Positions 46,546 through 59,426 of a stretch of DNA of 64,000 nt are shown one piece after another. The notes beneath the pieces are model-generated. The model did no database searches, was not told the DNA's origin, and was given only the letters and a program-made list of their open reading frames with translations. A program made the translations under genes and the position numbers. The stretch's first letter is position 1, and each line of letters starts with the position of its first letter. The DNA comes from Peromyscus leucopus (Eukaryota > Chordata > Mammalia > Rodentia > Cricetidae). The stretch spans positions 116,012,534-116,076,533 of the forward strand of contig NC_051083.1 of the NCBI RefSeq assembly GCF_004664715.2, in the 5' to 3' direction.

Positions 46546-47424
46546 AATTGTGTGTGTGTGTGTGTATTCAAATCTGAATTCTGTTGGATGTATGTATTCA
46601 GTTTGAGGTGACATGATCAAAGCCATTTTGAATCAGGACCATCATGATCTCCTTAGAGTCATTACTAGACTTTTTATGTGTAGTTTCTCAGCAAAATGTA
46701 ACTAGATAAAACCATTAGAAAGTTACATGGTGCTTTACAGGTTGAGCATGGCAGTGGGAATGTGCTAGAAACTTTGGTACTGGTTTATAATAAATTGGTT
46801 ATATTCTTCCTAGAGTAAAATCATGTTTCACTCAACCACTATATATGCTGTTCTTTCTGACACAAATCTCAGGATTCTAGCTGGTCTGGCTGCCATTCAT
46901 GACTACACATCTGTCATGAAGTCTCACAATAAACTACACTGTAGCCAATTCTGGATCTGAGTATCTATGTCTTCAGTATTATAGCAGTTTGAAACAGGCA
47001 TTCATTGACACCACTTTAATACCAGCTTGTTCTGGAACAATGGACATAGTTTCCTTTTCCACTAAATCCAGAAAATATCTGGCATATCTTGTCATCAGGA
47101 TTTTATAAAAGGATCATGACAATAACTATTCTTTATAGCATGAACTTATCAGTAGATGAAGTGAGTTTGTGTCAAGTACAAAGTCATTTGTAACTTTAAT
47201 ACAAAATTTCAAAATGGGCATATCTTGTGAGAGATTTTCTTATTTTCAAATTGTAAGTTCTTTACTGATTTTCAAAAATTGATAAGTAAATAAATATTTT
47301 CCAACTTTATTTGCACTTACTTAAAATCGTTCAAGTCCAAATATTAAGAGGATAAACAACAAAAACACTGGAGTGTACAATTACTAGCACACAGCTAATT
47401 AGTACATCCCCTTTCAACTTCCAG

Positions 47425-47440
47425 TTTTTTGTTTGTTTGT

Positions 47441-47482
<42 letters not shown>
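47425..47482 (+). repeat. (GTTT)n(CT)n compound microsatellite
   Basis: Five GTTT units followed by about 17 CT units. Confidence 0.95.
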
Positions 47483-47485
<3 letters not shown>

Positions 47486-49305
47486 TCTTCCTGAAGGGCT
47501 ACAATAATTACTTCAGTCCCTATTATATTAACACATGATACTGCTTTAGAGAATTATATTTATTAAATATAACTATGATTTAACATGATAGGCATGGGTC
47601 CCAACAGACATTGTATGACTCAACCTGAGATACCCATGATGAAGGTAAGCTATGGAATGGTTTATATATAGCATTTGTGGTTTCGACGCCTTAACTTAGT
47701 CAAAATGAAAGCCATGGAAAGCATAAGGCAGAATTGGAGGGCTTGGCATACTGCAAGGGGACCTCAAATGTGCTGAGCCAACACCTTCTATGTAAATCAT
47801 CAGGTGACTGTACTCCACTAGGTCAAGGTCACCTGTTCATCAGGATCTGTTTTCATGGCAATTACTAAATTCAAAGAAGTAAAGGAATTTCCTGATATTG
47901 ACAGATCCAGGTATATAAAATGTCTAAAGAAAAATATGCGTAGTCTTACAGCATCATATTTACTTTATATGTACGTACATCATCTGTAGTAGTGAAAATT
48001 AATATCTATCACTAAAATTCATTTTTTTAAATGAAGAATTTTTTAAATTTTTGCTTTATTTGAGAGTTTTCTAGTGTGTCTACTTCAACTACTCTTTTAC
48101 AGTGTTCTTTTGCTTCCTCACAATGCAAACAGTCTGAGCATAAAAAACAATGGCTTTTAAAATGCATTGGAAAATGCTAGGGAGCCACACTGTTTGCTCT
48201 ACCTGCTAAACTTTCTTAATAAAGTCAACAAAAAGCTTTCAAAGGTAGATCTTTACAGTAGCAAATGTCAGTGCAGACTTGTTAAACACAGAACAAACCT
48301 GCCTGCTATCGCAAGCATTCCACCTAAATTGACTAGGTGTGGTTTTTATTCATTGTTCAGTTGCACTGAACAGAATCTATTCTCTTGCTCTCATTCTTTG
48401 TAGGTTGACATTCCCTTTATCTAGGGGCTTATAATAAGCAAGCTATATTCAATTTTCCAAAGGCAGATGCACTCTCCTGGTATCCTAGAAACAAATCAAA
48501 GTATGCTTTGTGGAAAGACCTGAGGTTCAAGCCAGTGATACAAATGGTTATTAATGTGTTATCACACAAACACAGGTCTGGAAAATTTTAAACAAAATTT
48601 TTTCTAACAACAAGTATCAAATTATCAGTAAGGGGATGATTAAAAGAGATAAAGAGAGCAGTTCATAAGAAAAGTAGATACCACAGAAATTAAACAAAAT
48701 TATACATTACCTTGTACTATTGAGATTGGGATTCATATTAAAGAGATTTATTCCAAATGAGACTGGTAAATTTCACTTAAAATTGCACACACTAGCTCAA
48801 TTACAACAGATCTACAAAAGCTAGTTCCTAGACCATAGAGGAGGAGCATATCAACCATCTCAGGATTAGATTTTTATGCACATAAAAGCTGCAGAAATTA
48901 ATCTATATTAACTTATTATATCACAACAGCTATCACTAAATAATATGAGGTAGAAAAATTTCTAATTGTTCCCTGGGGGTCTTCCATGTAATATTTATAT
49001 AATGTAACATGCCATAAAGTAAATTGTACTTTGTTCAGTCCTATCAATTATCGTCTGAAGCCTGAGATCTGAAATTACCCCACTGAAGAGTAAAGAAAAT
49101 ACAGCCTATTATTACACTTATGGAGAACCAAATTAGAAAGCACAACCGAAGAACTTTCAAAATTCCATGATTGTCTTCCTCATTTCCTTTACAATGCCAC
49201 TCCCTATTTGCCCAGTAGGAGCCATTTTAACCATTAATACATGGGAGTTGGAACAGAAAGGGTTGCACAGGCTGAATAGAAAGAATATAGTTGTCTTTCT
49301 TTCTT

Positions 49306-49477
49306 TCTTTTTTTTTTCTTTTCCTTTGGTTTTTTTGAGACAGGGTTTCTCTGTACAGCAGCCCTGGCTGTCCTGGAACTCACTCTGTAGACCAGGCTGG
49401 CTTTGAATTCATTGAGATCCACCTGCCTCTGCCTCCTGAGTGCTGGAACCAAAGGCGTGTGCCACTACCATCTGGCT
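49306..49477 (-). mobile_element. B1 SINE with 13-bp target duplication
   Basis: Antisense B1 (tgagacagggtttctctgta, cagcagccctggctgtcctg, aaaggcgtgtgccactacca). Direct repeat gtctttctttctt is at 49293-49305 and 49478-49490. Confidence 0.94.
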
Positions 49478-50606
49478 GTCTTTCTTTCTTGCCCCTACTT
49501 TGCCCTATGCCTGGCTCTCTGATTCCATGCAACAGGGCATTACTTTTCTGTGTGAACATTATTCCCAGTATCTTCCCATACACCTTCATCACATAAGAGC
49601 CCAGAAGAGTTCAAGTACTTGGACCATGTAAAGTATTACTGAAGGTCAAGTGATCTCTAAAGAGCTCATTGGTTACATGAGGATTAATTGATCAACACGA
49701 TCGTCATCACTGAGTTAGAAGGCAAACATATTTGGCAAATGGATGATGCAGACCATGAAATATATCTTACCTTAATCTGTCTAGATATTCTGGAGACAGA
49801 GTATCATAAAGAACAACAAGTACTCAATAGCCTCCTGTGGTTGGACTTAGTAAACAGATGTGCTAGTTAGAAGACCATATCAACATGCTGCTCCTTGAAA
49901 TCTGAGAATCAATTTTGTAATGAGATAAGCTTTCCTGACAGTAGATTGTCCCACTCCCATATTTTCACTGCATCTAAATGCTGCAGACATCTTTCAACTT
50001 TCAGCCACAGTCCCTGATGAACAGGTAACAAAGGAAGCAGTCTTTTCAAATTGGTCTTGTTCGTGGGTAAAAGGAAGCATGCTAGCTAGAATTTGAATGA
50101 GAAACCACTGAGTTAAATCAGAGACGTGAAGAACTATAGCAGAGAGGGGACAGTTTTCAATTTCCACGGAGAGGTGCCAGACTAAAACACAAATTTGTAT
50201 TTTAAGGTGTTAGGATAAGATTAATTCTCAAAAGCATAATATGAATAGATAGAGTTTAATTACATTTTTGAATGTCAAGCTCATAGGAAATAGGAAACAA
50301 CTGAGAAATGGTCACAGACCACAGGACAGAAGGAGAACAATTCAAATAAATGCACCATGCTGCTACTAGATTGGACACTGAAATAGAAAGATCACGTTAA
50401 TGGAAAACCTGGTGAAGTCTGAATAAAACTTAGAGTGTATATAATAATACTTGGATACCAGCTTCTTGGTTCTGATACATCTATAATGGTAACATAAGAT
50501 ATTAACATTGTGTGAGGGAACTACAGCCTAGTAGTATTGTGCTTGTATAGCATGTATGAGGCCTTAGATTTCATTACCCTCATTGTTGAAAATCTAAGTG
50601 TAAGGA

Positions 50607-50685
50607 TAAATGTACAGCTCAGTGGTAGAGCTACTGCCTGCCTACCCTGTTCAAATCCCTGAATTCAATCTCTAGCACCTCACAA
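50607..50685 (+). mobile_element. ID-like SINE
   Basis: Sense ID-type sequence: gtacagctcagtggtagagc, ctactgcctgcctaccctgt, caatctctagcacctcaca, with a short A-rich tail. Confidence 0.7.
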
Positions 50686-50757
50686 AAAATAAGAAAGAAA
50701 GAAGTCTGGGTAAGAAACAAAACAGGAGATTCCCTGCCATGTTTTTGGAATTTTTCT

Positions 50758-50939
50758 TTTTCTTTTCTTTTTTTTTTTTTTTTTTTTTTTTGGTTTTTCG
50801 AGACAGGGTTTCTCTGTGTAGCTTTGCGCCTTTCCTGGAACTTGCTTTGAAGACCAGGCTGGCCTTGAACTCACAGAGATCCTCCTGCCTCTGCCTCCCA
50901 AGTGCTGGGATTAAAGGCGTGCGCCACCACCGCCTGGCC
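50758..50939 (-). mobile_element. B1 SINE with perfect 18-bp target duplication
   Basis: The youngest-looking B1 of the window: long uninterrupted T-run (tail), gagacagggtttctctgtgt, agctttgcgcctttcctgga, aaaggcgtgcgccaccaccg. Direct repeat tgtttttggaatttttct is at 50740-50757 and 50940-50957, with no mismatch. It lies about 600 bp downstream of the 51.5-kb exon. Confidence 0.97.
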
Positions 50940-51004
50940 TGTTTTTGGAATTTTTCTAATCTGAAATTATTATAAAAGAGAATTTATTTAAAAGTAATCA
51001 CAAG

Positions 51005-51120
51005 ACTAGGTGTTGTGGTACATATGTATGAATCCCAGTGTTTGTTTAAGAGGCTGAGACAGGAGGATGTTGTGTTTGAGGCCACAGTAAAATTCACTGC
51101 AAAACTAACAACAAAGCAAC
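51005..51120 (+). mobile_element. Old B1-related SINE
   Basis: Sense landmarks: ctaggtgttgtggtacatat, aagaggctgagacaggagga, gtgtttgaggccacag. Confidence 0.65.
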
Positions 51121-51531
51121 AAATAACAAACTTTCCTAATAAGAGAAATTTGTTTGAATTAATGTCCTACAAGTCAAAAGTTTCAGTGTAATAATCACTC
51201 TCCTCATTTTACAATGCTCCATTTCTTTTAATATACTTTTAGAAACTCAAACCCTCTATAAATGTGACCAAGTTTTTAATCCAACACACCTGATTGCTTC
51301 CTTCATACGAACAGCTCTGAACTGCTAAGTAGCACACAAGAATTGCCCTCAATTTTGTAGTACTTAACTTCCCAAAGACCCTGCAGAGAGGTATTCCAAT
51401 GTAAGCATATATGTTTTGACAACAGCCGTGGAGCTGGTGAGCAACAGCACCCAGCATTAGGAAAACAGTCATACAGCTACTCGAATACTCCACATGCACT
51501 GGCAGTTTTCAAAGACTCTGCCATAACTTAC

Positions 51532-51696
51532 AAGAGATGACATCTGAGCGTTTTGGAGCATAAGCTGCATCTGCTGGGCGAACATGGCTGCGGCAGTCTT
51601 CTGTTGAATCAGATTGTTCCTCCCATTAATTTCCAGCTGCGACTTTAAGTGGGGTGGAGGGTGGAGGTACTTGCAGTTCTCTCGAGTGCACCGACC
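51532..51696 (-). CDS. Mbnl3: Mbnl3 exon with end of zinc finger 2 and linker (165 nt)
   Basis: Encodes 55 residues: [20 protein letters not shown], then [20 protein letters not shown] and [15 protein letters not shown]. Residues 3, 8 and 12 (C, C, H) are three of the four ligands of zinc finger 2 (CX7CX4CX3H); the first Cys comes from the upstream exon, which is not in the window. [21 protein letters not shown] is the family signature after finger 2. [12 protein letters not shown] marks MBNL3. Donor CTT|GTAAGT, acceptor tttttgctataag, phase 0 at both ends. An internal ATG at 51583-51585 has a good context (GCAGCCATGT) and could start an N-truncated isoform lacking fingers 1 and 2 if an alternative first exon is used. 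Confidence 0.97.
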
Positions 51697-52474
51697 CTTA
51701 TAGCAAAAATTGAGACAAACTTTTGTTTAGTGTATCTAAAATTGTGATATGACTAAAGAAATACTAGAACCTTTCGGAACTCTTAGGAACCCACAGTCGC
51801 AAGCACTATACATGAAGTCACTCCTTTGCTTTGTACCAGCCCTGTAAAAACTGAGAGATACTCTTAAATCTTCCTCTCCCAGCCGAAGAAAATGAGACTA
51901 GGAGAAATGAAGTGACTTGCCTATGGACACATAGCCACGGAAAAATGAACTGGAATGGAAATCTAGTTGGTCTAATTCCAGAATTCTCTTACTGGCTCTG
52001 TTTTGTTTTACTTTGATATGCATCATATTGTATTTAGAACATAAAATACTAGGAAAGGTATGCCATAAAATGTAAGTAGAAATTTAAAAGTTAAATAAAA
52101 ATCTTTCAATAAGAAATGTAAAATCACTTGTTTAAGAACTGGGATCTGGATCGATATGTACAACTAATTAAGAAAATTCAGGGAGGATATTTAAGAATCA
52201 CATGCAAGTATATAAATTCTGTACTCTATTACCTGGGACCCCAAGCTTTTTATTTCCTCAAAGCCTTAAGATGTGAAAAATATCCTGGAATCCAATGAGG
52301 TTTTGATAATCTGAGAATAAACCTGTATGCCTGGCAGTCACATTGCTCCTCAGGTTCTAGCAGCAATGTCCTCAGGTCCGTTAGATACTTGGAACGAAAG
52401 TATTGGCTTCTCATCCATTTTTATTCATAGTTTAAGCACTTTCAAGAGAGGCTCCTATTTGAATTCCATTGAAC

Positions 52475-52595
52475 CATGCATAGTGGCTCATGTCTGTAAT
52501 TCCAGCATTGTGGAGACTGAGGCAGCAGGCCTGCCATGAATTTGAGGCTAATTTAGGCTACAGAGTGGGGTCCAATTAAAAAAAAAAAAAAACAA
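52475..52595 (+). mobile_element. Old B1-related SINE
   Basis: Sense landmarks: catgcatagtggctcatgtc, tgtaattccagcattgtgga, gactgaggcagcaggcctgc, with an A-run tail. Confidence 0.75.
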
Positions 52596-53859
52596 ATACA
52601 AAAATCCCACATGCCTTTGATGTCACCTAAATGCTGACTCGGCTGCTAATTATGTGGTAGGACAAGTTGTTTATTACAATGTCTTAATATGCCCTACCAC
52701 TCTACTGAACTATGACCCTTACATGAAGCAACTAACAACTATCTTGTTTGGATTACTAAATCCACCATAAGCTTTTTAAGACAAGCACAACTGCAAGTAA
52801 AACATTTTCCCACAGATGTTCATTCTTTACAGTGCATGAAGTTATTTGAGGAGGAAGATGAAGGGAGAAAAAAAATGCAAACTTTTCAGTTTGGACTCAA
52901 GAATACAAGTTGCTAGGCTACCTGAATTCCCAGGAGAGAAATGAGTTGGTTCACCAAGAGTTTTCATTCAACACATCCTATGCATTTTACTGCTCTAAAT
53001 GTATATATGTATTCACTCATTCATATTTCAGTATCTTTCTATATAGACATTTCTACAATTTCACTGAGGAACATGGTGTGTACTCAAAATGCTTACTGAG
53101 CTAGATATAATGTAAATTTGAATGCATTGTAGAAGAGTCCTCATTAATTCTGATATATATATACACACACACATACACATACTTTCATGGTAATTGCACA
53201 TATTCATGAAGTAGAGTATAACTTAAAACCTAGTATGAAAAATTGAAAATAAATTTATTGCTTTCTGTCATTTGCCCTTTTGTTTCTTCCACTGGTAAAT
53301 TTATTTTTTAACTAAATTAAAATAATTTATAAAATATAATAATATTCTGACTTCAAATATATCTTTACATTTTATTGTTAAATCCTGGAAAATGAAGACA
53401 TTATACATACTAAGGGTTAGGAATGTTATTATAATGTTATTAATAATTCATACAAGGAGCTTAGGAAAAGTTATACAACTTCAACACAATAAGGACTGTA
53501 ACGAAATTTTCACCCACACTAAAATCACAATCTCAGGGGTCTTTTCCCAAGAAAACTGTAAACATTGTTCTACATCTACTTTACCTCCCTTAAAGCTATG
53601 GCAGTCACGGGGATTACAGTGCCTAGACCATTCACCCTCCAGCACCATAACTAAGGTTGTCTGGCTCAAAAATCCAAAGCCTAGAAGATGCATAGCACTT
53701 GGTGACTTCCTTCATAGCATGGCAGTTTATGCTTCTACTTCAGCCATCCTGCTACTCCTTCCGGACCCCAACAGCAAAGATTTCCCCAAGGCTCAGGCCT
53801 AAATCCTGTTCTCTTCTCTCATCTCATTTCCCCAGAGAAAGGGAAGTGTTCCAGAGTTG

Positions 53860-54110
53860 CAGGCAGCCCTGGAATTGTCCAGATCTTAAATCGCAATCTC
53901 TCTCTGACCTCTCTTCTGAATTTCAGGCCTTTCCTCCAGCAGCTGCAGCTGCACGGGGGCTCCTGCCCTCTGACCAGGTGGAAATACCTTTGCCTATCTT
54001 TCATCTTGCTGCTGACTCACAGTCAGGGACATTGCATCAATTCCTATGGTTTGGGGCGGTTACACAGCAGCAGTGAGGAAAAGAAATCGGGCAGCTGCTG
54101 AGCAGGATTG
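53860..54110 (-). promoter_or_regulatory. Possible regulatory block in intron
   Basis: Locally GC-richer DNA in an AT-rich intron, with a TGAGTCAGCA element (AP-1/MAF type; plus tgctgactca near 54009), an ACCGCCCCAAACC GC-box-like element near 54050-54062 and several CAGCTG/CAGCAG boxes. There is no CpG island. This is a weak inference from motifs only. Confidence 0.2.
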
Positions 54111-56539
54111 CCTTGGGTTGCAAAGCCTAGATAATTTAAGACAATTAGTAGATGTAACTATGGAATATGATTTGAAACCACCCTGCAAGAGAAAAACCAT
54201 ATAAATACATCTTTTATATTCAGAAGTCCAAACAACAGAATATCTGTTCAAGGGAAAGAAAGGGGACTAATGGGATTTTAGCATTTGCTAAAAATTACAG
54301 AATTTTAGCAAAATTTACATTTACTGTAATAAAAGAAAGAGAAAGAACAAAGGAAGAAAGGAAGTACAGTGTATCTGGCACATTTTCTGCCAACCTAGAG
54401 AGAAAAAAACTTAACACGCCTTTATGATTTTACATTACTGTCCATTACAAATAGTAACTTTCCTTAAGCTTCTTTTTTTCAGAAACTAATGAGATTTTTA
54501 CAAAGCAAAAACAGTACACAGAAATAGCAAAAGAAAAAATAAAAATGCAAGTGGAAAAATTACATCAAGTTGGGCTATAAAACCAAATCATGGGATATGA
54601 GGAAGCATAAAATTAAAAAAAAAACAACTCATTCATCTTAGTTATGAGATTTTACTTGATTTATAAAGCATTCTTTTTTGAATGGCAGAATCCATAATTT
54701 AATTCTATAACAATGCAAATGCACAGGAACACTACCTTACCAGAGACTGCTGCTTGTATTTTAAAAAATCTTATAAAATACAAAATCTACATTTTTCTTT
54801 CAAAACAACAGATGAGGAGACCATGTAATTTAATATCTATGTTATCTGTGGAATACACTGGTACAAAGGAAAACTAAGTCCTTTATATATTTTTTAAAAC
54901 TCACTTCAGGATTCAGGGTAATATATTTATATGTAGAACATTTGGTGATAATAAACCTGTAGATAAAGTTCATTCTTCAAGAATCCCAACTTTAGTTACA
55001 AGCTTAAATATTTTAATTGGCATTATGGGGGATCTAAATCTAGTTTTGACATTTGGTAACCCTTGTTTTTCATTCTTAGCAGTAAAACGACTTTGGTAAA
55101 GCATTTATCTATAGGATAGGATGTGGATGTGGACTGTCCCAAAAGATTGCTGTTGTCCTTTGGAAAATAATGACTACGGATTAGAAAGGTTCCCATGATG
55201 CCCCTGGAACCACTAGGCCGTCTGAATGGGCGACAGGACACACTTTCACAACCCAGTACCAATCTTGGCTTTGAAAAATAACCCCTCATATTCCCCAGCA
55301 AAGTCAATGGTGTCTCAAGCCCTCTGTATTCTTATTTAGACCCAGAGGGTCAGAGGTGTCATGTATTAGGTAAGTATTAGACCATGTCATTAAGGACTTC
55401 ATAAATGTTAGGAGATAACATCCTTTGGCCAAAGAGACTTTATCCTAACAACAGGAGCTAAGGCTGGCCAGGACTTTTAAGTCAATCTTCCTCACCCCTT
55501 AACCATATAGTGACTTGTGTTTTAAATAAAGGACTTAGAGTGAGCTAATTTATGCTTGCCTCAATTTCCCTCTTTTCCTACTTTCTTTTGAAAACCATGT
55601 CATTATCACCTGGTCGTTATTATGTTATTAAGTTAAACAACTAGCACAATGATTAAGAAGGAAAGTAGTTCTCTGCTGAAATAAGTGCTTCCACACTGAT
55701 GAATCTTCCAGTTCCCTCTTTCCCAACCTACAGTCTTGGAAAATGCAACAAAAAAGCAACAGAGCAAGGGAATGGCTGATGACATCTGTGAACGACATCG
55801 GCATCAAAAGGTTGATAACAGACAAAGGAAAAACTTGGAGAGCATTTATAAAACCTCCAAAATTCAATCTATTGCCTTTCCTGTACCTTCAGGCTTTTCA
55901 CACGTGAATAGAAAGCCTTTAACCAAGAAAGAAAAAGTAGCATTGTAATAATTCAAATCCTATCTAAGTCTTGGGAGTTATGAGAGAGTCTGTCAGTTAA
56001 CAGAATACTATGTAGTTGGTAGAAAAAAACCCTATGAAAAGTACTTTTTATGTTCATGAGAAAGCCCTGCCATCTATCAAAATAAGAAAAGGACCCCAGG
56101 AAGCTGAAAACTACCCTCTGTCAGTAACTGTATCTTTAACAACAACAACAAAAAGGTGTTTGCAGAATAACTTGCTTCTTCATATACATTTGGATTTATG
56201 GAGGTGGGGGAGACGAAAATAACCTCTTTCAAATACAATTATACCTGAATTACCTTTTCAAAGACATAATCTTATTGGCCTGCCAAACACAGCAGCTAAA
56301 AATTAAACGTTAAATGTTAAACACACCACCTATATGATTTGTTCAAGACGAAAAATAGTTGTTCTGTTTTAATGATCATGTGGTAAATGAAGGAAAAAAT
56401 CCTGATCTGTGATGTCCCACCATAACATCTGCATGCTTACAGACGTGGCTTCTCAGAGGATGTAGGAGTGAATATAGAATCTGCACTTCCCAGGCACTAG
56501 GATGTCTGCTTTCTGCAAGCATCCCAGATCTATTGAAAT

Positions 56540-56787
56540 CTAGGAAATATCTGAAAGGGCAAAAGGAGAATCAACATCAACCACACTGAGTGTTAGCCAC
56601 CTATCAGCAGTTACTAGCAAATCCCCACTTTCTTTTTCTTGGAGTTCTGTCTTTCCGATAATAGGGATAATCTGCGCAATTTTCTCTTCCAAATAGTTTA
56701 TCACCAGCCAGTATTGAGGTATCGTACCAAGAGTACCCTTAACTTGTTGCATAGCACCTTTATATAAATTTGAGTTGCTGGTAAGAA
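56540..56787 (-). other. Exon-like open frame of unknown origin
   Basis: A minus-strand frame runs from a splice-acceptor-like site (aaaacttctttttccag, ending at 56788) through about 80 codons to TAG near 56537. The product starts FLTSNSNLYKGAMQQVKGTL and includes YWLVINYLEEKIAQIIP. Three CpGs survive in it. I recognise no domain or family. It could be an unannotated terminal exon, a piece of processed pseudogene, or chance. Confidence 0.25.
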
Positions 56788-59196
56788 ACCTGGAAAAAGA
56801 AGTTTTAACAAACAATTTAAAAAAAATATGTTGAAGGCAAAATTAATGAGGCTGAACACAAACTACCAAGGAATGGGCTAGCTAAGTGCTCCTCTAAATT
56901 AGTCAACACCCTCTTTCATACTATTAGAACCCTCTTTCTTGAAACAACTCAAAGGCACATTTCTCCAGGCAATCATGGCTTCCATGCAAACAGCTATCAA
57001 GTCTGAATAGGCAAGACTGGGAAGACAGTACAATTTTCTTGCCTATCTTCTTCAAGAGAGTTTTGTAGCTGTGACCTCCAAAGAACGAAGGGAGGATTAG
57101 GCTCAACAATTGTCTGTTGTTCTAGGAGAGCCCACTATGATAATTTGATTCCGAGAACTGAAACATTTTAGGGCTGAACCAGGAACATCTTGTGTACCCC
57201 TATCTGGCAGAGAAAGAAAATGAAGGCCGAACGGGTGAAGGAATTTGTCCTAATTCACAAGCAGCTTAGTAAGCAGAAAAGCCAAATTTCCACATTCTCA
57301 CTACCCAAGATGGAGTCTGTTCCAATGACTATGTGTCTGTAAAGATTGTTCCTGAAGCTTTCTCCCCACCCCCATACCCCTTATCTCTCCCACTTTTGTA
57401 CCTCCAACTGTACACTCAGCATTGCCTAAGCACTTATCACTAAATACATCAATAAATTGTTTGCATGCCTATCTCCTCTGCTAGACTTCTAGTCTATTTC
57501 TGGGAAGAACTCTATCTTTCTCATCGTTGAATTCCCCCAGGAATGTATCTGGTGTCTGGTGAATAGTGGTCACAGAAGTTTGCTAGACTTTGGACAAACA
57601 ATTTTGTAGAGCACCACATTTAAAACTTCTTGCTCTCCTTTCTATTGCCTTTCAAAGATCCTTCTTTTTCCAAGAGAGAGAATAGTCAACATATGACTGA
57701 GATGACTCCTAGTTGAATTTTCTAAACAAACTAATATTTCATTTAGGTTTAGAAAACAGCTAGTTTATAAGTTTTCTGCTATGATTATGAACCTGGAGGG
57801 ATATATAATCATCATGGTTGAAACATCCTAGTAATTTAGTATAGCTGAACCAGAAGTGACATAAATCCATGAGGCACACAGATACGGCCCCTAGTTCTAA
57901 TCCCAGGAGTCTCAATATCCCCCCAGAATATAGGCCCTCCATCAGATGAACAACCACAAAAAAATCCAGCCATTGATCCATATCTAATCAGTACCTGGGC
58001 CTGTCCAAGGGGAGCTCTGTATTTCTGGGTCAGTTTAGAACAAAGTGCTTCTTTGCCTGCCCCACCCCTCCCCAGAATTTCTCAGAACATGCTGTAGGTC
58101 CAGTTCCCCTAAGCTACTTAGACAAAGGTGGAATCCATGGCTTTAGGAAAATCAGCACGTACAGCCTCCTTGTGGCTTTCTCCTGTATATATCAACTTTA
58201 AAGAAATATATTTCGCCCAAGATCACCTTAGTTCACATAAAAGATTTACTTCTGAATAATAAGGAGCTTGAATTTTTCTTTGAAAAATTTGAAAGAATAA
58301 ACAACAGTAAAAGACCTACTTGCTGACCACAGGCAAAGCAAGCTGACCTCACCAATATCCCACATCTACTTCTGCTGCTCTTCCCCGCTCCCCGCACTCC
58401 ACATACAGTTTTTACCCCTGCTCTAATCAAATACCTTCAGTCATTTTAGATAAAATTTTAACTGGATTCACAAGACCCTTGTGAATGAATCATCTCTACT
58501 TAAAAAATAGGCAGAATCAAACTAAACTCTTAAGATAAACTCATTGGTGGCAAGTTATCATGAGATTCAGAAGGCATTTCTGGTGGTAAGCATTCATAGA
58601 AGCTGGCTTTCAGCATCTGGTAGCAGCTAACATAAAATGCCATTAAATACAGAAAACTTAGTGTATTACCCGAAAGGAACAAAATACACTTAAAGGCATG
58701 CACTCAAACTGCTACTTACTACATAGACTTTGTTATATGTCAATATAAAACGGTGTCTCTGCCCAGCAGTTCAATCTACTGCACTACAGAGCCTTTACCT
58801 TCTTTGTCTGGACACCCCCTTCAGCATCTACCACCGCAAATTAGGAAGCTGGGACAAAGAGAACACCAGCCGCTCGTGCCCTTTCTCCCCCGCTAAGGCT
58901 TTTGCTTGGAATCCTACCTAGGGATGTTAAATTTATCAAATAAAAATACAAGACTCCTAATTTAGTTTGAATTTTTGATAAGCGATCCAAGTATAAGTAC
59001 GCGCCATTCAATATTTTATCTGGTAACTTTCTCCACATTCCCTCTATGCTGTGAACTGAGCTAAATAAAGTCAAACTCTCCCAAACCCCTTTTACTCCCT
59101 TTATCAAAAGGCCCAGAAGCTAGCTCCCTCGTATGGGCCCGATCAGCCCACGATCAGTACACAGTCACCCAGAAGGAATGCTAAGCTCCAGCTTAC

Positions 59197-59403
59197 CTGA
59201 CCAGCTGCAAGGAACTGAAGGAAGTTGACTGTTGGAGAAGGCAATATGTTCACTGCCTGGCTCCTCCCACCGCCAGCTTCACACCAATCATTTACTCTGT
59301 CAGCCACTCCACCTTCCAGGCCACAGAGGCAAAACTGTATACTGTGTATGTGACTGAGGCGCCTGGTGGAGCTCCCTCTTTGGGTTAAGAAGAGAAGGCG
59401 CAT
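59197..59403 (-). other. Mbnl3: Candidate alternative first exon of Mbnl3
   Basis: The minus strand has a good donor (GGTCAG|GTAAGC) with the last exonic base at 59197. From ATG at 59401-59403 (A at -3) the frame stays open for exactly 69 codons and ends on a complete codon, so splicing to 51696 would continue in frame into GRCTRENC. The encoded residues (MRLLFLTQRGSSTRRLSHIH ...) resemble nothing I know, so it may equally be a 5' UTR exon, with translation from ATG 51585. A TATA-like AAATAAATA at 59418-59426 is only 15 nt above this ATG; a start placed about 30 nt below that TATA would fall past the ATG and favour the UTR reading. The block is richer in GC than its surroundings. Transcription is not shown by sequence alone. 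Confidence 0.4.
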
Positions 59404-59426
59404 GGTACGTGACTGACTATTTATTT

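Larger units (their letters stand above)
39038..51531 (-). other. Mbnl3: Mbnl3 intron, 12.5 kb
   Basis: Donor CTT|GTAAGT at 51531, acceptor gaacacag at 39038. It holds B1 copies (41378, 49306, 50758, old 51005), ID-like pieces (42385, 50607), old L1 fragments (45010, 46425) and four simple repeats, listed separately. The rest (for example 39240-41360, 43500-45000, 46570-47420, 47500-49290, 49500-50600) is AT-rich DNA with no exon, RNA gene or mobile element that I recognise. Confidence 0.85.
51697..59196 (-). other. Mbnl3: Mbnl3 intron or alternative-promoter region
   Basis: This lies upstream of the finger-2 exon. The conserved exon with the start codon and zinc finger 1 was sought here and on to 64000 and not found. 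It contains one old B1 (52475-52595), a more GC-rich block (53860-54110), and minus-strand frames of 94 (55023-55307) and 91 codons (56540-56815) that I cannot assign. Confidence 0.7.

Noticed and set aside
55023..55307. 94-codon minus frame in the upstream intron
   Set aside because: No acceptor or donor in a sensible place and no family recognised; kept only as a note within the intron entry.
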